The position numbers and the translations under genes are program-made. From Steromphala cineraria (lineage: Eukaryota; Mollusca; Gastropoda; Trochida; Trochidae): a stretch of 64,000 nucleotides of DNA. This document shows positions 28,034 through 40,150 of the stretch, one piece after another. The notes under the pieces were generated by a model. The model was not told the DNA's origin, searched no databases, and was given only the letters and a program-made list of their open reading frames with translations. Each line of letters starts with the position of its first letter. Within the stretch, counting starts at the first letter, position 1. The DNA is taken from the NCBI GenBank assembly GCA_916613615.1, contig OU744725.1:67092575-67156574 (forward strand), written 5' to 3'.

Positions 28034-28103
28034 GGCCTGGATGGGATTCGAACTCCGGACCCCAGCAACGTGAGACCGGCGCTCTTGCCAACTGAGCTAT
28101 CCC
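28034..28103 (-). mobile_element. tRNA-like SINE head, copy in SU2
   Basis: On the minus strand it begins 'gggatagctcagttggcaag' (A box) and has a B box agttcgaatcc 45-50 bases later. The two ends cannot pair as a tRNA acceptor stem, and a run of non-tRNA sequence ('caaggtgtaaaaac') follows, so this is a SINE head or decayed tRNA copy and not a working tRNA gene. It is missing from the fourth B module (about 52,260). Confidence 0.7.
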
Positions 28104-29915
28104 AAATGCTTAGGCATGAGTGTCGTTAACATGAAATGCCATAGGCACGAATATTGCAATTTTTTAATAAAATACTCAAACCCTCCTTTTCAGCACCGGC
28201 ATATAGATTGCAACTCTTGGACAACCGTAGGGTCAAAGCATTGTTAGTAACGTGAAGTCACCATGAAAAAATAAGATTTAGCCGTTTATTTTTACATACC
28301 TGGCATTGTTATTAAGCACAGGCATCAAAGCATCTTATTTTGTTAACTTTCCTCACTTAAACTCAAGAATAGTTCTTTCACTGCTGTTGAGGTCAATTGT
28401 TTCCTTAAGCATACAATCAAATGCAATTTTAAAAGATCGAATCTTCATCGGGAGAAGTCGTGCTTGATGGATGAGTGTAATTACCTGCACACATAATTCG
28501 GTTCGGTGAAAAAAACAGGCATTTGGTGAAGACTTGAAACATCTTGCATGTGAGACTAATGTTATTAAGACTACTTTGTGTGCATCGTATTGATGCTTTG
28601 GAGGTCATTTTTCTACATGGAATAAGCTAATTGATATAAAATATGGACATGTTTTTCAAATTTATTTCATTTAATGAAAATTGGCTTTAGAAATTATTTT
28701 AAAAAAAAAATCGTTTCATTTATTTAACTAAGAGGCGTCAAATATTGGGCTAGATTATGGTACACAATGAGAACATTTATTAGAAATTATTCCTTTCCTT
28801 TACATGACTTTGATTATAATAAACATACATCTTATTGTGCAGGTGTTGATTTAAGACATTACATGTATATTACTATCAAGGCTAAATAATTCATTTCCGT
28901 ATTGAAGATACATTATTTTAGTTGAACACAGAAACATTGTTAAGGGGAAAGGTTTGTTCAAATATAAATCTTTAAAAATCTAAAACCTAATACTAGGTCA
29001 TACCCTGTCATAAAGAAGGAATAAAGCGAAAAATATGACAAAATTGTCCACATAAGTAAACATTTGATCAGTCTGTCCTTTAACAAAACATTGAACCCCA
29101 TGTCCAAAAAAATTGTATCCTTTCCTCGTAAAGAGGGGTTTGAATGGCAGTGTCTCTCATCTGTCAAATACACTGCATGGAGCTACTCAAAGACAAGTTT
29201 TTTTGATGCTGGGATGAGATCCCTTGTCCAACGGTAGCTGAGACTAAAACATAAAGAAGGAATACAACGAAATTATTCAAAAGTATTGAACCCCATGTCC
29301 AAAAACATTTGTATCCTTTCCTCGTAAAGAGGGGTTTGAATTATTCCCAGAATATAAATGCAGTGTCTCTCATCTGTCAAATACACTGAATTTACTCAGA
29401 GACAGAGGGTTTTGATGCTGGGATGATATGCCTTGTCCAACAGAAGTTGAGTCTAAAAATCTCTCTACTAGAAAATTATCAATTCAGAAGACTAGGCAAA
29501 ATAAGTTCTAGAACAATTAATATAGTTTCATCCTGAACAACTCTCCCTACTAAACACAGGGACAGCAGAAATAAGTTACTTTCAATACTCAAATGACATT
29601 TGACATTTTTTTTTTCAAACTACAATATTCATCTTCTTTTGCGTTGACCTTAAATGCAAATAAGAAAATAAGCATTTTCGGAGAAAACTTATAGTACTGC
29701 CTTGGAAACGTTATCAGAAAATACCAATGTACCTGGTATCCCCTAACAACTATTACTTTAACTTTTTATCAGATGGCAAAATGGAAATCATATTTTAGTT
29801 AAAGTTTCATTAAAGAAATGTTTATCAAAATGTGAGTTACCTTTATATAGAAGAACGTATTTTATCACTGACTGATCGATGGAGCTAATAAAAAGAGAAC
29901 ACGGTACCAAAGGAT

Positions 29916-30056
29916 CTGCTCTTCAGTGACTCGTCCCAGAAATAACTCTCCTCTTCCTGTGCAGGACCAACATAACCAAGAGAGGAAACTGTTTTCAAGA
30001 CAGGACAACTCTAATTAATTCTTCCTTCCTGACCATCGGAAATAGTCTGTTTTACT
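29916..30056. repeat. GGAA module 11 (D type)
   Basis: D-type copy in SU2; right half is the same as module 3 word for word over 'cttccttcctgaccatcgg'. Left half has 'gctcttcagtgactcgtccc' in place of 'gctccacagtaactctcctc'. Confidence 0.75.
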
Positions 30057-30500
30057 TAGACACTGGTTGGCTGAAAATCAATAACACTGCCTGTAAAAAC
30101 CTTAAAGTACAGGAATAAGGAATCTGATAGAGCGAGGAAAGATGGTTTGCAGGTGAATATTGTAAATAAAAGGTTATTCTCAAGACAAGTAGTTTTATTC
30201 AATCATATCTTATATAATTGTATTGAGGTTCAGATCATATAAACTTAAAAAACGTTTATATAATGTCATTCAAACTTATACTCTAATAAAGAAATTCTGA
30301 TATTAAAATCTAGTTTTAACATTTTGTGATCTGAGAAATACACGTAAAAGAATAAAAAAAATTGACATGACAGTTAAATGAAAAAGGTTATTGTAAAACT
30401 GCGAGTTAGCCTTTGAGTGATAAAACTGTATTTCAGAACTTATGAATGAAGCTTATAAAGTAGACTGAAGCACACCTTACATCCTCTACAAGACAAACAA

Positions 30501-30580
30501 AACGGGGAAGAGGTAACTGTTTCAGAGATAAGACAACTCAAGTTTTTCCTTCCTGATTTTTTTAAATAGTCTGTTTTACT
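30501..30580. repeat. GGAA module 12 (short D2 type)
   Basis: Short copy with 'ggggaagaggtaactg', 'agataagacaactc' and 'tttccttcctgattt'. The final 'cggaaat' is changed to 'ttaaat', losing one GGAA. Confidence 0.65.
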
Positions 30581-31335
30581 TATACGTTGGCTGGCACAAA
30601 CATCAATTGCACCTGCAGTACAAAACATCAAAGTAAAGGCAAAGGAGTCTGAAAAGGGAGGAGTAGATGGTTTGAAAATGTACTATTGGCGTCATCATGG
30701 TCTTGAAAATGTCATATAAGTAAAGAACATGTATTCTACCTAGAATTCCAGCTTCTGAACATTGAATTAGGAATTTTGAAAATTAATATCAAACACATAA
30801 AATAATATGTTTTTTGCAACTTGGGATGAGAGTACAATGTCAGGGAGCTGACTAAAACAGCAATCAGTTGATATGATATCATGCCATGTTACAAAGAAAA
30901 AGACAAAAAATGGTCGATAATCTGTGTTTCTTGAAAATAAAAATTATAACGAATGTTCAAAACAAAAAAATGACATAAATTATGTATGATCTAAAAGCTT
31001 ATCTTATTTATATGAATTCGACCACAGTCATGAAAATGAAGTTTGATATCTAGACTTATGGTTGCAAGTGATTTAGTTTTTATGTGAATTATTCATTTTA
31101 TAATTGGATCAAACATTTAAAGAAATGATGTAATCATTATATATTTCAAAATTTGCAGTTTTGAAACGAATATATTTCACAGAAAGCAATCTATGCTCAG
31201 CTTTTGCATGCTGGTTCTAACCATGAAACATATAAAACTTTTTAGTGGAATTGAAAAAATCAAAAAAATTGTTCTTTTGATTTATTATTTGCTAAAATGT
31301 TCATTACTTCATCTCTTTATAATCTGGATCTAAGT

Positions 31336-31476
31336 CAACTCCAAGGATAACTCTTTACTTTTCTGCTTTCTGTGTAGCATCAACAGAGCAAGAGAGAGGA
31401 AACTTTCCAGGATATAAGACAACTCAAATTTAGTCTTCCTCCCTGACAATCGGAAATGGTTTGTTCAAGTCGGTAG
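31336..31476. repeat. GGAA module 13 (E type)
   Basis: E-type copy with a 'ctgctttctgtgtagc' insertion shared only with module 16, so this variant arose before SU2 and SU3 separated. Confidence 0.75.
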
Positions 31477-32980
31477 ACGGCAATGAAAACTGCAATGAAA
31501 ACTACAAATACGTTTAAATCAATGAGCCTAACATTTAAGTAAGAAACAGATCTCTATCAATATCACGAAATCAATCTGAATACGCTGCACAAAGTTATAC
31601 TTCATGCAACATGATAATTAACCAGTTATCAATATTCTTCATGTTAACAAAGATATGAATGCTAACTGAGCTGTAAGAAGTAGGAAACGTTTAGTTAATC
31701 CAAATTTGTATGTATATTAGATTTAAGCAAAGCAATTTTTCTGAAGGTACTCAATCAATCGTGCTCCAATGAGAAAAAGGCATTTACATCACCTGCAATG
31801 AAACATTATGAAAAGTGAGGATAGAAAATTGAAATAAGCTTAATTTTAATATCCGATTCCTATACACACAATAAGAAGAACCGAACAATTTAATCGAAAT
31901 GATAAATTTGATTAAATGGAAAAGAAATTTTCAATTATGGACATTCTTTTAAGCATCAGTTGAATATTTTGAAAAATATGTAGATTGAGTTTTGATATGA
32001 ATTGGACTTGCGTTAATGTCTCAAAATTTGTTTTTAGAATGTGGTGATTGAATTAAAAATGATTAAAGAACAAGGATCTTCAATTATTGACAATTCTAAA
32101 CCAATGATATTTTGTTTTTCTTTATGCTATTTTAAACGCAGAAAGGGATTATACCTTGGGCAATTCGATGAACATGAAATGACAAACATGACTTAAATTT
32201 TTATGATGCTTATTCAGTTTCTTGGTCAGCGATATAAATGTATATATTTACAGTAGACATTCATCATGAACAAATATTCATTCACGTACTTGATTCAGCC
32301 CTCATTGATTAAACAGTTTATTACCAGATGAAATAAAACATTTTATAGTAAATACATCTGTCTCTGTTCTTTGATCAGTACATTAAACTTCTTTTTTTAT
32401 TATTTAGACAGGTAAATAGCTAAGTTCCTTTATTATGTCATATTTTTGAAAAAAAAATGAATTGGTTTTAACATACTTCTTTAGAGTAAAAATGTCTAAA
32501 TCTTCATCACAATTTCACTAGAAAAAAAACGGATGGACGGACATGGACATGGAATGTCAGAGACATTGACCAATGTGTGTAGTTCTTTGAGTATTATATT
32601 TCAGTATTTGATGCGATGTGTTTTCATGATATACTCAAAATATCACAACTTTTAGTAAATGTTAAATGAATAATTCGAATTTACGTGAACAAAATTTTTA
32701 AGGTCAATAGAAATGAAGGAAACTGTGTTAAGCAGCTGTAAGTTCTTAATAAGGACACTTTTTAGATACGAATAAAGTTTGAATAAACTCCACAGATACA
32801 GATAATGTCAATACAGTATCTCAAGAGATTGCCAGCTTCAGGGAAGTAGTTGTTGAAAACTACTTTATGGTTTAACACTTAAATAACTTTGTATTTGAAT
32901 ATGTTTCTTTGTAATAACTGTCAAACTTAACAAATGAGGATCAACAGTGTAATGTCACAGAGATATTGAAGACACTTTAA

Positions 32981-33336
32981 AGGGGCAGTAGCACGTTTTT
33001 AGGGGGGATATAAGGTGATGTCAGGAAAATGAAAATTAATGGTTCCATTTGAAAGACAGTGTATTTAAACTAAATGGAGCAGTAATAATTCAAATATATT
33101 ATGTAAAGTTTAGCCATGCGATTCCCTTTTCTTACACAAAATGAATTAAAGGTGTTCACACAAAATGGCCGCCACTGGATTTTATGTGACTCTTCATACT
33201 TTGTCCCCTGATTATGGATGATTGGCTTGTGCAATGAGATTTTTAACACTGTCAAAATAATACATTTAGCATTCACTTGCAATTATCAGTGAAAAATGAA
33301 AGATATAAGATTATCAAAAAACGTGCTACTGCCCCT
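32981..33336. mobile_element. MITE with TTAA target duplication
   Basis: A 356-bp element with perfect 20-bp inverted ends (starting aggggcagtagcacg) between two TTAA words (32977-32980 and 33337-33340). The sister unit SU3 has the uninterrupted site 'cactttaaacgac' at about 44,783-44,795, so both the ends and the TTAA duplication are confirmed within the window. TTAA target sites are typical of piggyBac-like elements, although these ends do not match the usual piggyBac CCYT start. No transposase is encoded. Confidence 0.85.
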
Positions 33337-34026
33337 TTAAACGACATTCTAAAAAATGCAAGGAATTAAAATAGTTTGAAGATTTATGATGTGTTTTGCT
33401 TGAAACCTTAAACTTTGTATATTTGTAGAAGATAAAATCCGATCTCGTGCAGTTAAAACTGATTGAATTATTGTATGCATGAAAAATTGCTTAAGTTCAA
33501 ATGAGTTTTCTTGGCAAACCAATAAAGTATGTTGGTAATTATTTGGCCAAATTTTAAAAGATATTAATTTTAGACAAATGTCACTCGAAAAACAATCAGT
33601 ATACAAATATTGACTCATCATATTTAAGTCTTTTAAATATTAGTATTATCAGAGCCAATAATTGCAAATAACCAATAACAGCGAATCATCATTTAAATGA
33701 AATGAATTTTTGGAACTGTCACATTACCGTTCTATTAGATTATATGTTACTGGCAAAACAGGGACAGCAAAACTAATCGCATAACTAAATGATTTTCTTC
33801 AGAGTTTTGACATTGTTTTTCAGATATCTAAATAGACCCAGGATGATTTGTGTGCACTCTTACCTGGGTGCCAGACAGAAGCTCAGCTGAGTAAGCCAAG
33901 ACTGAATAACATCGAATTGTTATTGCATGTCAGGACGTGTGTCAAACAAGATCTACTTTGGGGTCATGATTGTAAAATCATTTAATGAGGAAACGTGACT
34001 GGTTTGTATCAACCAAAGATCGGTAT

Positions 34027-34082
34027 AAATTTAGACTGGTCCTATGGCCCCCACTGCAAAGAAATAAAGATTGATTGATTGA
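34027..34082 (+). mobile_element. Truncated LINE 3' end with (gatt)n tail
   Basis: About 55 bases ending in 'gaaataaag' and then 'attgattgattgat'. A polyadenylation-like signal followed by a short tandem tail is typical of LINE 3' ends. The segment is absent from the same place in SU1/SU2 (near 23,650) and X of SU4 (near 45,465). It carries no coding sequence. Confidence 0.5.
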
Positions 34083-34339
34083 TCTCGACATAATAAGTGA
34101 TGTGATAAGTATTTGAATGAACGATGAACATTCGATGTCCATTTTAAAGTTGCTACAAAAACATTAGAGAAACAAATAGAGAATATATTCCATGTTTCTT
34201 TTAATCAATAATTATCAAGTGATTTATAATGATATTGTAACATTGTAACATATTGGTCGATTCAGAAGATGAGTTAGTATTAAAGGTTTTATCTCGACAT
34301 AATAAGTGATGTGATAAGTATTTGAATGAACGATGAACA
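34082..34339. repeat. 49-bp direct repeat pair
   Basis: The same 49 bases starting 'atctcgacataataagtg' occur at 34082-34130 and 34291-34339. In module X of SU2 the word occurs once (about 23,890), so the left copy is extra. It sits directly after the LINE tail and probably arose during that insertion or its repair. Confidence 0.75.
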
Positions 34340-37300
34340 AATGTATGAACAATTCTATGACAAGTGAAATAAGCTGTTTAAGTATTGTCAAAGAAAAAAA
34401 ACATGATTAAACGCTGATAGCATATTTTGCTTCCCAATTTGTGAGAAAGGTTAGTTTCAAATAGATGAAACTATGATAATTGTGCTCAACTTAAATGTAT
34501 GACTACATTGAATTCCAATATAAATGTACATGTTTATTTTTGAGCATATATACGATTATCATTATTATTTTGAAATGGTCATATTCAATTACCTTAAACT
34601 ATATTTAACAGTGTCTTTGAGCACTGTTCTGAAAATGCTGAACCTTGAAGACTATAATTTTTATTTGAGATGTCCTGCAAAGTATAATATTTAGTGCAAG
34701 AGAAGCCTATTAGCATATTCATTTTGTCAACGAGTAGTTATTGAATCGTTTGAGTAGATGCATTTCATTAAGAAAGCACATTTTGCATAAACGTTTGGGA
34801 GAACTTGCCTTGAATTGTGTTTCTGACTAATAAATAGAACCACAGGAAGTGGATGATTTCAAAACAATAGAAACAGATCTACAAACATTGTTAAGGATTG
34901 TGAACAGAAATCTGAGTTTTTGTGTGAGTGTCAAGTATTTCAATAAGTGGAAGAGACAACTGGAAATAACAGAACAACAGAACTTTCAACAACATATACT
35001 TCTTTGATATTTTTCTTTGACACTTCTTTAAAAAGACAGTTTCACATTTATGGAAATTGAAATTCATCCAAATTTCCACGATACATATTAGCCAACAAAC
35101 ATTTTATCTTAAGATGGTAAAATATGTCGCGGCGATTTAAACATTTTATTGATTTGATTAAGGGGAAAAGGATTTGCAGAGCTTACCCGAAATGTAACGT
35201 TTGTTTTATAACCACCACAAAAACATTGTCTTGCAATTCTAGACATTTAAACTTACGCCCAAAAGAAACTTTACAATTTTAAAACTGAAATTTTGAAAAC
35301 TATCTTATATCGATGATTTCAGTTAAGTTGTCAACAAGTTGAAACCCAAACGTTTAGGTTTAAAACTTTTTAATTGGGCAATATTCATGCCTTTTTGCAA
35401 AAGTGGCAAAAATGTGATATTCACGTGACCTTTCCGCTGGAGCTTAGTGACGTGACAAAAAGGTTTAAGACAAAAAGGTTAAAGAAATTTCCATGATAAA
35501 TGTGTGTCACCCTGTTAGTGAAAAACACTACTTAAAACAGGTTAACAGAATAGCAAAAACATCGCAAATCCCCAATTAAAAGCGACAAAACCCCAATTTA
35601 AATTGATGAAGTGCTAAATCGGATTTTCCCCTTCAATTTTATTAGCTGGTTGTGTACTGAAATGATTGATCGATAACAAGCACTTTGTTTTAAAGTTCTA
35701 TTACTTTTCAGTCTTTAATGAGAATTATTACATATGTAGTAAAGTTTCTTTTGGACGCCAAAGTTATGTAACATTTGATATTGAAAACTAATGGCAGAAG
35801 TTTCTCTCTATATTACTCTTGGAAACTTTCAGCCAATGATATTTGTTTTAAGCATATCCTGTATTTTGAACGACCAATGGGCAGAGCTGTAGCAAATTTA
35901 TACCCACGTGAGCTTGTGGGTAGTACGACATTCTTTATAATGTGCCTTTGTGCACCCAGTAGAAAATGGGTAACTGGAACAAGAATTGCGTTGGTTGTGA
36001 CCTTCTAGTGACAGAAATGTCAGCTTTGGTTAGACCATGTTATTGATACAACGACTGCGTACTCTCTACAAATGATTTTTATTGTCATTATTATTTTGTT
36101 TATTGATAGGTTAGGGCGGAGGGCCAGAAGTATCATTAGGTTTTTTATGCACTGTCTCGAGTTTTCTGCACATGTGTAAATTTTATCAAGTTTAAACTGG
36201 TTTCCCACAATGCCATTCCGTTACCATGAGGACATGTAATCACCATCCTACAATTTTAGATCAATACACTTTATTGTTTGAATTGAAATTGTATGCATGC
36301 TATACTTGAACTTGATCTGGAATTCGATATATACACATATATGCCAAGAACACAAGAACATCAACCTCTGGTTAAGTTTTGTTATCATCACAAATCACAT
36401 AGAATATTTTCGAATTTGCACGTTATGGCATGTACAGTATTGTATATAGTAAATTGTATAGGGTATTGTCACCTTCTTGAAAACGAGTGTAACTGTAACG
36501 AACCATGTAGCTAATATCCTTATCTACAGTTTCTTATGATCACTGTTATACAAGCCAATGGTTGGAAAAGCAATAAATGATATAAGGTTTTAAAGGCTAT
36601 CTGATAGTGATGAACGAGTTTAATCTCAACACCCCTGGCATTCGCATATTGATTTACTCACTTTTACTTATCTCCCGTTGCAAAGAAATATCAACCAATT
36701 AATTTGTCTTTCATAAACTTTGCTCTAAGAAACGTAAATTCAGAGAATATGATGATTAAGCGTCTGCACTAAGAAAGTAAAGATATAAAAACAGTTGTCC
36801 ATTTGTGAATGATTAACGGGGATGATAATGAAAACGATATTACAAAAAAGTGAAAAACATGTCCATTTCCCCTATAAACTGAAACTCTAAAGTCAAGGAT
36901 TGTTGTGATTTACTGAGAAAAGTTAACCAAATTACTGTATTAAAATAAATGTATTGCTTGATTAGTTTGAGATATGAAATTGCATCGTTTAGAATTGATG
37001 AGTGATAAATTGTAAGCAGGATGTTACAAATGTGCTAACAGATTAAACAATCTTTCTTTAAATGAATTTTAAATATATGATAACATTTCTTGTCTAACTT
37101 TTGTTTCTGCAGTAAAGAAATGTTTTACATTTTGTCACTTAAGATCTTTTACATGGGTCACAAGGTACGACTGGACATTAACATCTGTACATGTATCGCC
37201 CCCTTAATATATTTCTCTCCTTTTGGCGGGGCAACCAAAACAAATTCAAATACTTTGTCCTCTCTGACAAATACAAAGTGGTATGTTTTATATAGCATAC

Positions 37301-37811
37301 AATACATAAAACCACAATAATGATAAGAATAAGAATCTAAATGAATACACAGATCTTGATGGTAAGGTAGTGCATTGTGATCATAGTGATGATAGTGATG
37401 ATAGTAATTACTAATCACATAATATGCACTTTCCAAAATATGAAAAAATTAGATCAATCTAAAAAAAAACTTTTTAATTTGTGGCTAGTATAACATTACC
37501 TATAAAATGAAAGAGGATAATTTAAGCATGCCAGAAAATGCTGATCTGTTCAACGTGATAAACTAGATTTGATTGTAAAGAGTTCAGTGTCAAAGACTGC
37601 TTTCATGTATCAGTATGAACATACAGGTGACTTTTATCTATTCTAAAGTTCTTCAAATGTCAACTTCAAAGAAGACAAACTGTCAAAATAAAGTTTAAGG
37701 AGGCTTAGCTTCAGCTTTCAAAATAATAAATGCCACTTTAATGTACTATTCGAAAGATTAAAAAAACAGTTGTTTGAACTCTTCAGTTGAACATCTAGGT
37801 TTTTACACCTT

Positions 37812-37881
37812 GGCCTGGATGGGATTCGAACTCCAGACCCCAGCAACGTGAGACCGGCACTCTTGCCAACTGAGCTATCCC
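37812..37881 (-). mobile_element. tRNA-like SINE head, copy in SU3
   Basis: Sister of the copy at 28034-28103, at the same place in module B and with the same A and B boxes; it differs by a few bases ('ccagacc' for 'ccggacc'). It was copied by the segmental duplication. Confidence 0.7.
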
Positions 37882-38447
37882 AAATGCTTAGGCATAAGTG
37901 TCGTCTACATGAAATGCCATAGGCACGATTATTACAATGTTTTAATAAAATACTCAAACCCTCCTTTTCAGCACCGGCATGTAGATTGCAACTCATGGAC
38001 AACCGTAGGGTCAAAGTATTGTTAGTAATGTGAAGTCACAATGAAAAAATAAGATTTAGCCGTTTATTCTTACATACATGGCATTGTTATTAAACAGAGA
38101 TATCAAAGCATCTTATTTTGTTAACTTTCCTCACTTAAACTCAAGAATAGTTAGTTCACTGCTGTTGAGATCAATTGTTTCCTCAAGCATACAATCAAAT
38201 GCAATTTTAAAAGATCGAATCTTTATTGGTTGAAGTCGTGCTTGATGGATGAGTTTAGTTACCTGCACACATAATTCGGTTCGGTGAAGTAACAGGCATT
38301 TGGTGAAGACTTGAAACATCTTGCATGTGAGACTAATGTTATTAAGATTTTATTAAGACTTTGTGTGCATCGTATTGATGCTTTGGAGTTAATTTTTAGC
38401 TCATCTGGCCTGTAAGGCCCGATGGGCTTATGGCATGGCATGGTGTC

Positions 38448-38498
38448 CGGCGTCCGTCCGTCCATCCGTCCATCCGTCCGTCCGTCCATCCGTCCGTA
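38448..38498. repeat. (ccgt/ccat)n microsatellite
   Basis: Tetranucleotide repeat with ccgt and ccat units mixed, directly inside the left end of the surrounding element. Confidence 0.9.
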
Positions 38499-38526
38499 AA
38501 CTTTGTGGAATTCCGACTTCTTCTCC

Positions 38527-40150
38527 CGAACCAAAAGGCCTAGAAAGCTGAAACTTTGTGTACAGACTCCTTGGCTAGTAAGGATTATAAATTGTAGCTT
38601 TAATGGCCCTGTGACCCCTAATAAGGGCCACAGGGGCCACGCCCTAAAAACCTATTTTAATCTTCTTCTCCAGAACCATGAGGCCTAGAAAGCTGAAATT
38701 TTGTTTGCAGAGTTCTTGGCTAGTGAGGATTATAAATTGTAGCTTAATGGCCCTGTGACCCCTAATAAGGGCCACAGGGGCCACACCCTAAAAGCCTATT
38801 TTCATCTTCTTCTCCAGAACCATGAGGCCTAGAAAGCTGAAACATTGTGTAAAGCCTCTTTGAAGAGTGAGGATTATAAATTGTAGCTTTGGTGGCCCTG
38901 TGACCCCTAATATGGGCCACAGGGGCCACACCCTAAAAACCTATTTTCATCTTCTTCTCCAGAACCATGAGGCCTAGAAAGCTGAAACTTTGTGTACAGA
39001 CTTCTTGGCTAGTGAGGATTATAAATTGTAGCTTTGGTTGCCCTGTGACCCCTAATAAGGGCCACAGATGCCATGCCCTAAAAACCTATTTTCATCTTCT
39101 TCTCCAGAACCATGAAGCCTAGAAAGCTGAATTTTTGTTTGCAGACTCCTTGACTGGTGAAGATTATAAATTGTAGCTTTAATGGCCCTGTGACCCCTAA
39201 TAAGGGCCACAGGGGCCACGCCCTAAAAAACTATTTTAATCTTCTTCTCCAGAACCATGAGGCCTAGAAAGCTGAAATTTTTTTTGCAGAGTTCTTGGCT
39301 AGTGAGGATTATAAATTGTAGCTTAATGGCCCTGTGACCCCTAATAAGGGCCACAGGGGCCACACCCTAAAAGCCTATTTTCATCTTCTTCTCCAGAACC
39401 ATGAGGCCTAGAAAGCTGAAACATTGTGTAAAGCCTCTTTGAAGAGTGAGGATTATAAATTGTAGCTTTGGTGGCCCTGTGACCCCTAATATGGGCCACA
39501 GGGGTCACACCCTAAAAACCTATTTTCATCTTCTTCTCAAGAACCATGAGGCCTAGAAAGCTGAAACTTTGTGTACAGACTTCTTGGCTAGTGAGGATTA
39601 TAAATTGTAGCTTTGGTTGCCCTGTGACCCCTAATAAGGGCCACAGATGCCATGCCCTAAAAACCTATTTTCATCTTCTTCTCCAGAACCATGAGGCCTA
39701 GAAAGCTGAAATTTTGTTTGCAGACTCCTTGACTGGTGAAGATTATAAATCGTAGCTTTGGTGGCCCTGTGACCCCTAATAAGGGCCACAGATGCCATGC
39801 CCTAAAAACCTATTTTCATCTTCTTCTCCAGAACCATGAGGCCTAGAAAGCTGAAACTTTGTTTGCAGACTCCTTGACTGGTGAAGATTATAAATTGTAG
39901 CTTTGGTGGCCCTGTGTCCCCTAATAAGGGCCACAGGGGCCACGCCCTTAAAACCTATTTTCATCGTCTTTTCCAGAAGCATAAGTTCTAGTAAGCTGAA
40001 ACTTTGTTTGCAGACTCCTTGACTAGTGAGGATTATGAGTTGTAGCTTTGGTGACCCTGTTGCACCTAATAAAGGCAACAGGAACGCCCTTCAAATCTAT
40101 TTTCATCTTCTTCTCCTGAAGTATAAGGCCTTGAAAACTGAAACTTGTCG
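38527..40150. repeat. 145-bp tandem satellite, 12 units
   Basis: The word ggcctagaaagctgaaa (or a variant) recurs at 38537, 38682, 38826, 38971, 39116, 39261, 39405, 39550, 39695, 39840, 39985 and 40127: spacing 144-145 bp, last one 142. Four neighbouring units form a higher-order block of 579 bp that is present twice (38682-39260 and 39261-39839), with the same unit-specific variants in the same order. The final two units are the most diverged. Confidence 0.95.

Larger units (their letters stand above)
23407..33780. repeat. Large tandem unit SU2 (X-B-C-D-E-F)
   Basis: The most complete large unit, about 10.4 kb. X about 23407-25950, B about 25950-28350, C about 28350-29850, D about 29850-30710, E about 30710-32700, F about 32700-33780. 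The boundary is set by the recurring 'ataactaaatgattttc' word at 23407, 33781 and (one change) 45220. Open frames of 60-100 codons occur but are not kept in the sister units. Confidence 0.75.

Noticed and set aside
28034..28103. Functional tRNA gene (Val-like loop)
   Set aside because: A and B boxes are present, but the ends cannot pair as an acceptor stem and the segment is duplicated as part of a repeat.
37718..38014. 98-codon minus-strand open frame
   Set aside because: Translates through the tRNA-like SINE head (typical GVRIPSRP pattern from a B box); broken in SU2.
39776..40078. 100-codon minus-strand open frame
   Set aside because: Falls completely in the 145-bp satellite; the internal peptide repeat is a by-product of the tandem units.
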